Shown one piece after another: positions 5,582 to 5,717 of a stretch of DNA of 5,717 bases. Position numbers and translations under genes: made by a program. Below the pieces are notes generated by a model that was not told the origin of the DNA, did not search any database, and saw nothing but the letters and a program-made list of their open reading frames with translations. This stretch comes from DASPWW01 sp035461345 (GTDB taxonomy: Bacteria; Actinomycetota; Thermoleophilia; Solirubrobacterales; 70-9): positions 1-5,717 of the forward strand of contig DATHVJ010000116.1 of NCBI GenBank assembly GCA_035461345.1. The letters run 5' to 3'. Position 1 is the stretch's first letter; each line of letters begins with the position of its first letter.

Positions 5582-5607
5582 TCCGCTGCGTGTAAGACGC
5601 CGCCCAC

Positions 5608-5629
5608 CCACGCCCTAACAGCGGCGTGG
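5608..5629 (+). terminator. Probable terminator of the propeller gene
   Basis: CCACGCC (5608-5614) pairs perfectly with GGCGTGG (5623-5629) around an eight-base loop, 27 bases after the stop codon. No T-run follows (CTCTCGAAG), so the call rests on stem strength and position. Confidence 0.45.
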
Positions 5630-5717
5630 CTCTCGAAGAGCGCCTCGCGATTCCCAGTGTCCTGGAGGCTGCGCTAGGCATGAATCGAGTGCCCTGCAAA
5701 GAACGGGTATCGCGTAG
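5630..5717. other. Window end, no clear gene
   Basis: An ATG at 5680 opens a 12-codon frame that runs off the window and begins MNRVPCKERV. GGAGG at 5664-5668 lies 11 bases upstream, which is slightly far for a ribosome binding site. It may be the start of the next gene or chance; I see no family match in so few residues. Confidence 0.2.

Noticed and set aside
5248..5607. Minus-strand frame of 119 codons rich in Phe and Leu
   Set aside because: It is the antisense of the lysine-rich tail: AAG codons read backwards give CTT, and neighbouring frames give Phe and Ser. The sense gene is well supported.
1..5717. CRISPR array, insertion sequence or integrase gene
   Set aside because: No regularly spaced direct repeats were seen, nor any transposase or recombinase motifs, in any frame I read.

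Overview
The window is high-GC DNA. It most resembles an actinomycete of the Thermoleophilia/Solirubrobacterales type. Three things suggest this: the very GC-rich codons of the left two thirds, the actinobacterial style of YraN, ComM and DprA, and a lysine-rich C-terminal module (phrases such as FTFGKVKKNKKKGTAKL and NVTFTPDGG near the end) that I associate with secreted proteins of that group. The assignment is made from memory of family patterns, not from a search.

Layout. Bases 1-137 hold the last 44 codons of an MmpL/RND-type membrane transporter (+). A short hairpin-rich gap separates it from a convergent yraN gene (221-607, -), which encodes a small predicted nuclease-fold protein. A 106-bp divergent control region follows, then a tight two-gene unit, comM/yifB (714-2225, +) and dprA (2222-3367, +), overlapping by the four bases GTGA. 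Bases 3368-3895 carry no convincing protein gene. They contain a short hairpin, a degenerate tRNA-Met (CAU) whose D-arm has been lost, that tRNA's intrinsic terminator, a pair of perfect hairpins, and a good promoter (TTGACC, 17 bp, TAGGGT). The promoter drives 3896-5581 (+), a secreted protein with six TolB/WD40-like beta-propeller motifs, a cadherin/Ig-like domain and a strongly basic tail. The last 136 bases hold a terminator-like hairpin and no clear gene.

How the genes relate. ComM (a hexameric AAA+ branch-migration helicase) and DprA (which loads RecA on single-stranded DNA) act in the processing of incoming DNA during natural transformation. YraN usually accompanies them in the same operon. 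Here the comM-dprA pair is coupled, but yraN has been turned around and is transcribed away from it. The transporter fragment and the propeller protein are envelope-related and seem unrelated to this set. Base composition drops visibly from the comM-dprA block to the propeller gene. By hand count 1081-1140 has 50 G/C of 60 and 5281-5340 has 33 of 60, so the right part may have a different history.

I see no wholly new system. The observations most worth following are the D-armless tRNA-Met remnant, a terminator-like sequence shared by the dprA 3' end and the tRNA terminator, a 15-bp palindromic motif present in two intergenic regions, and the unusual domain build of the secreted protein.
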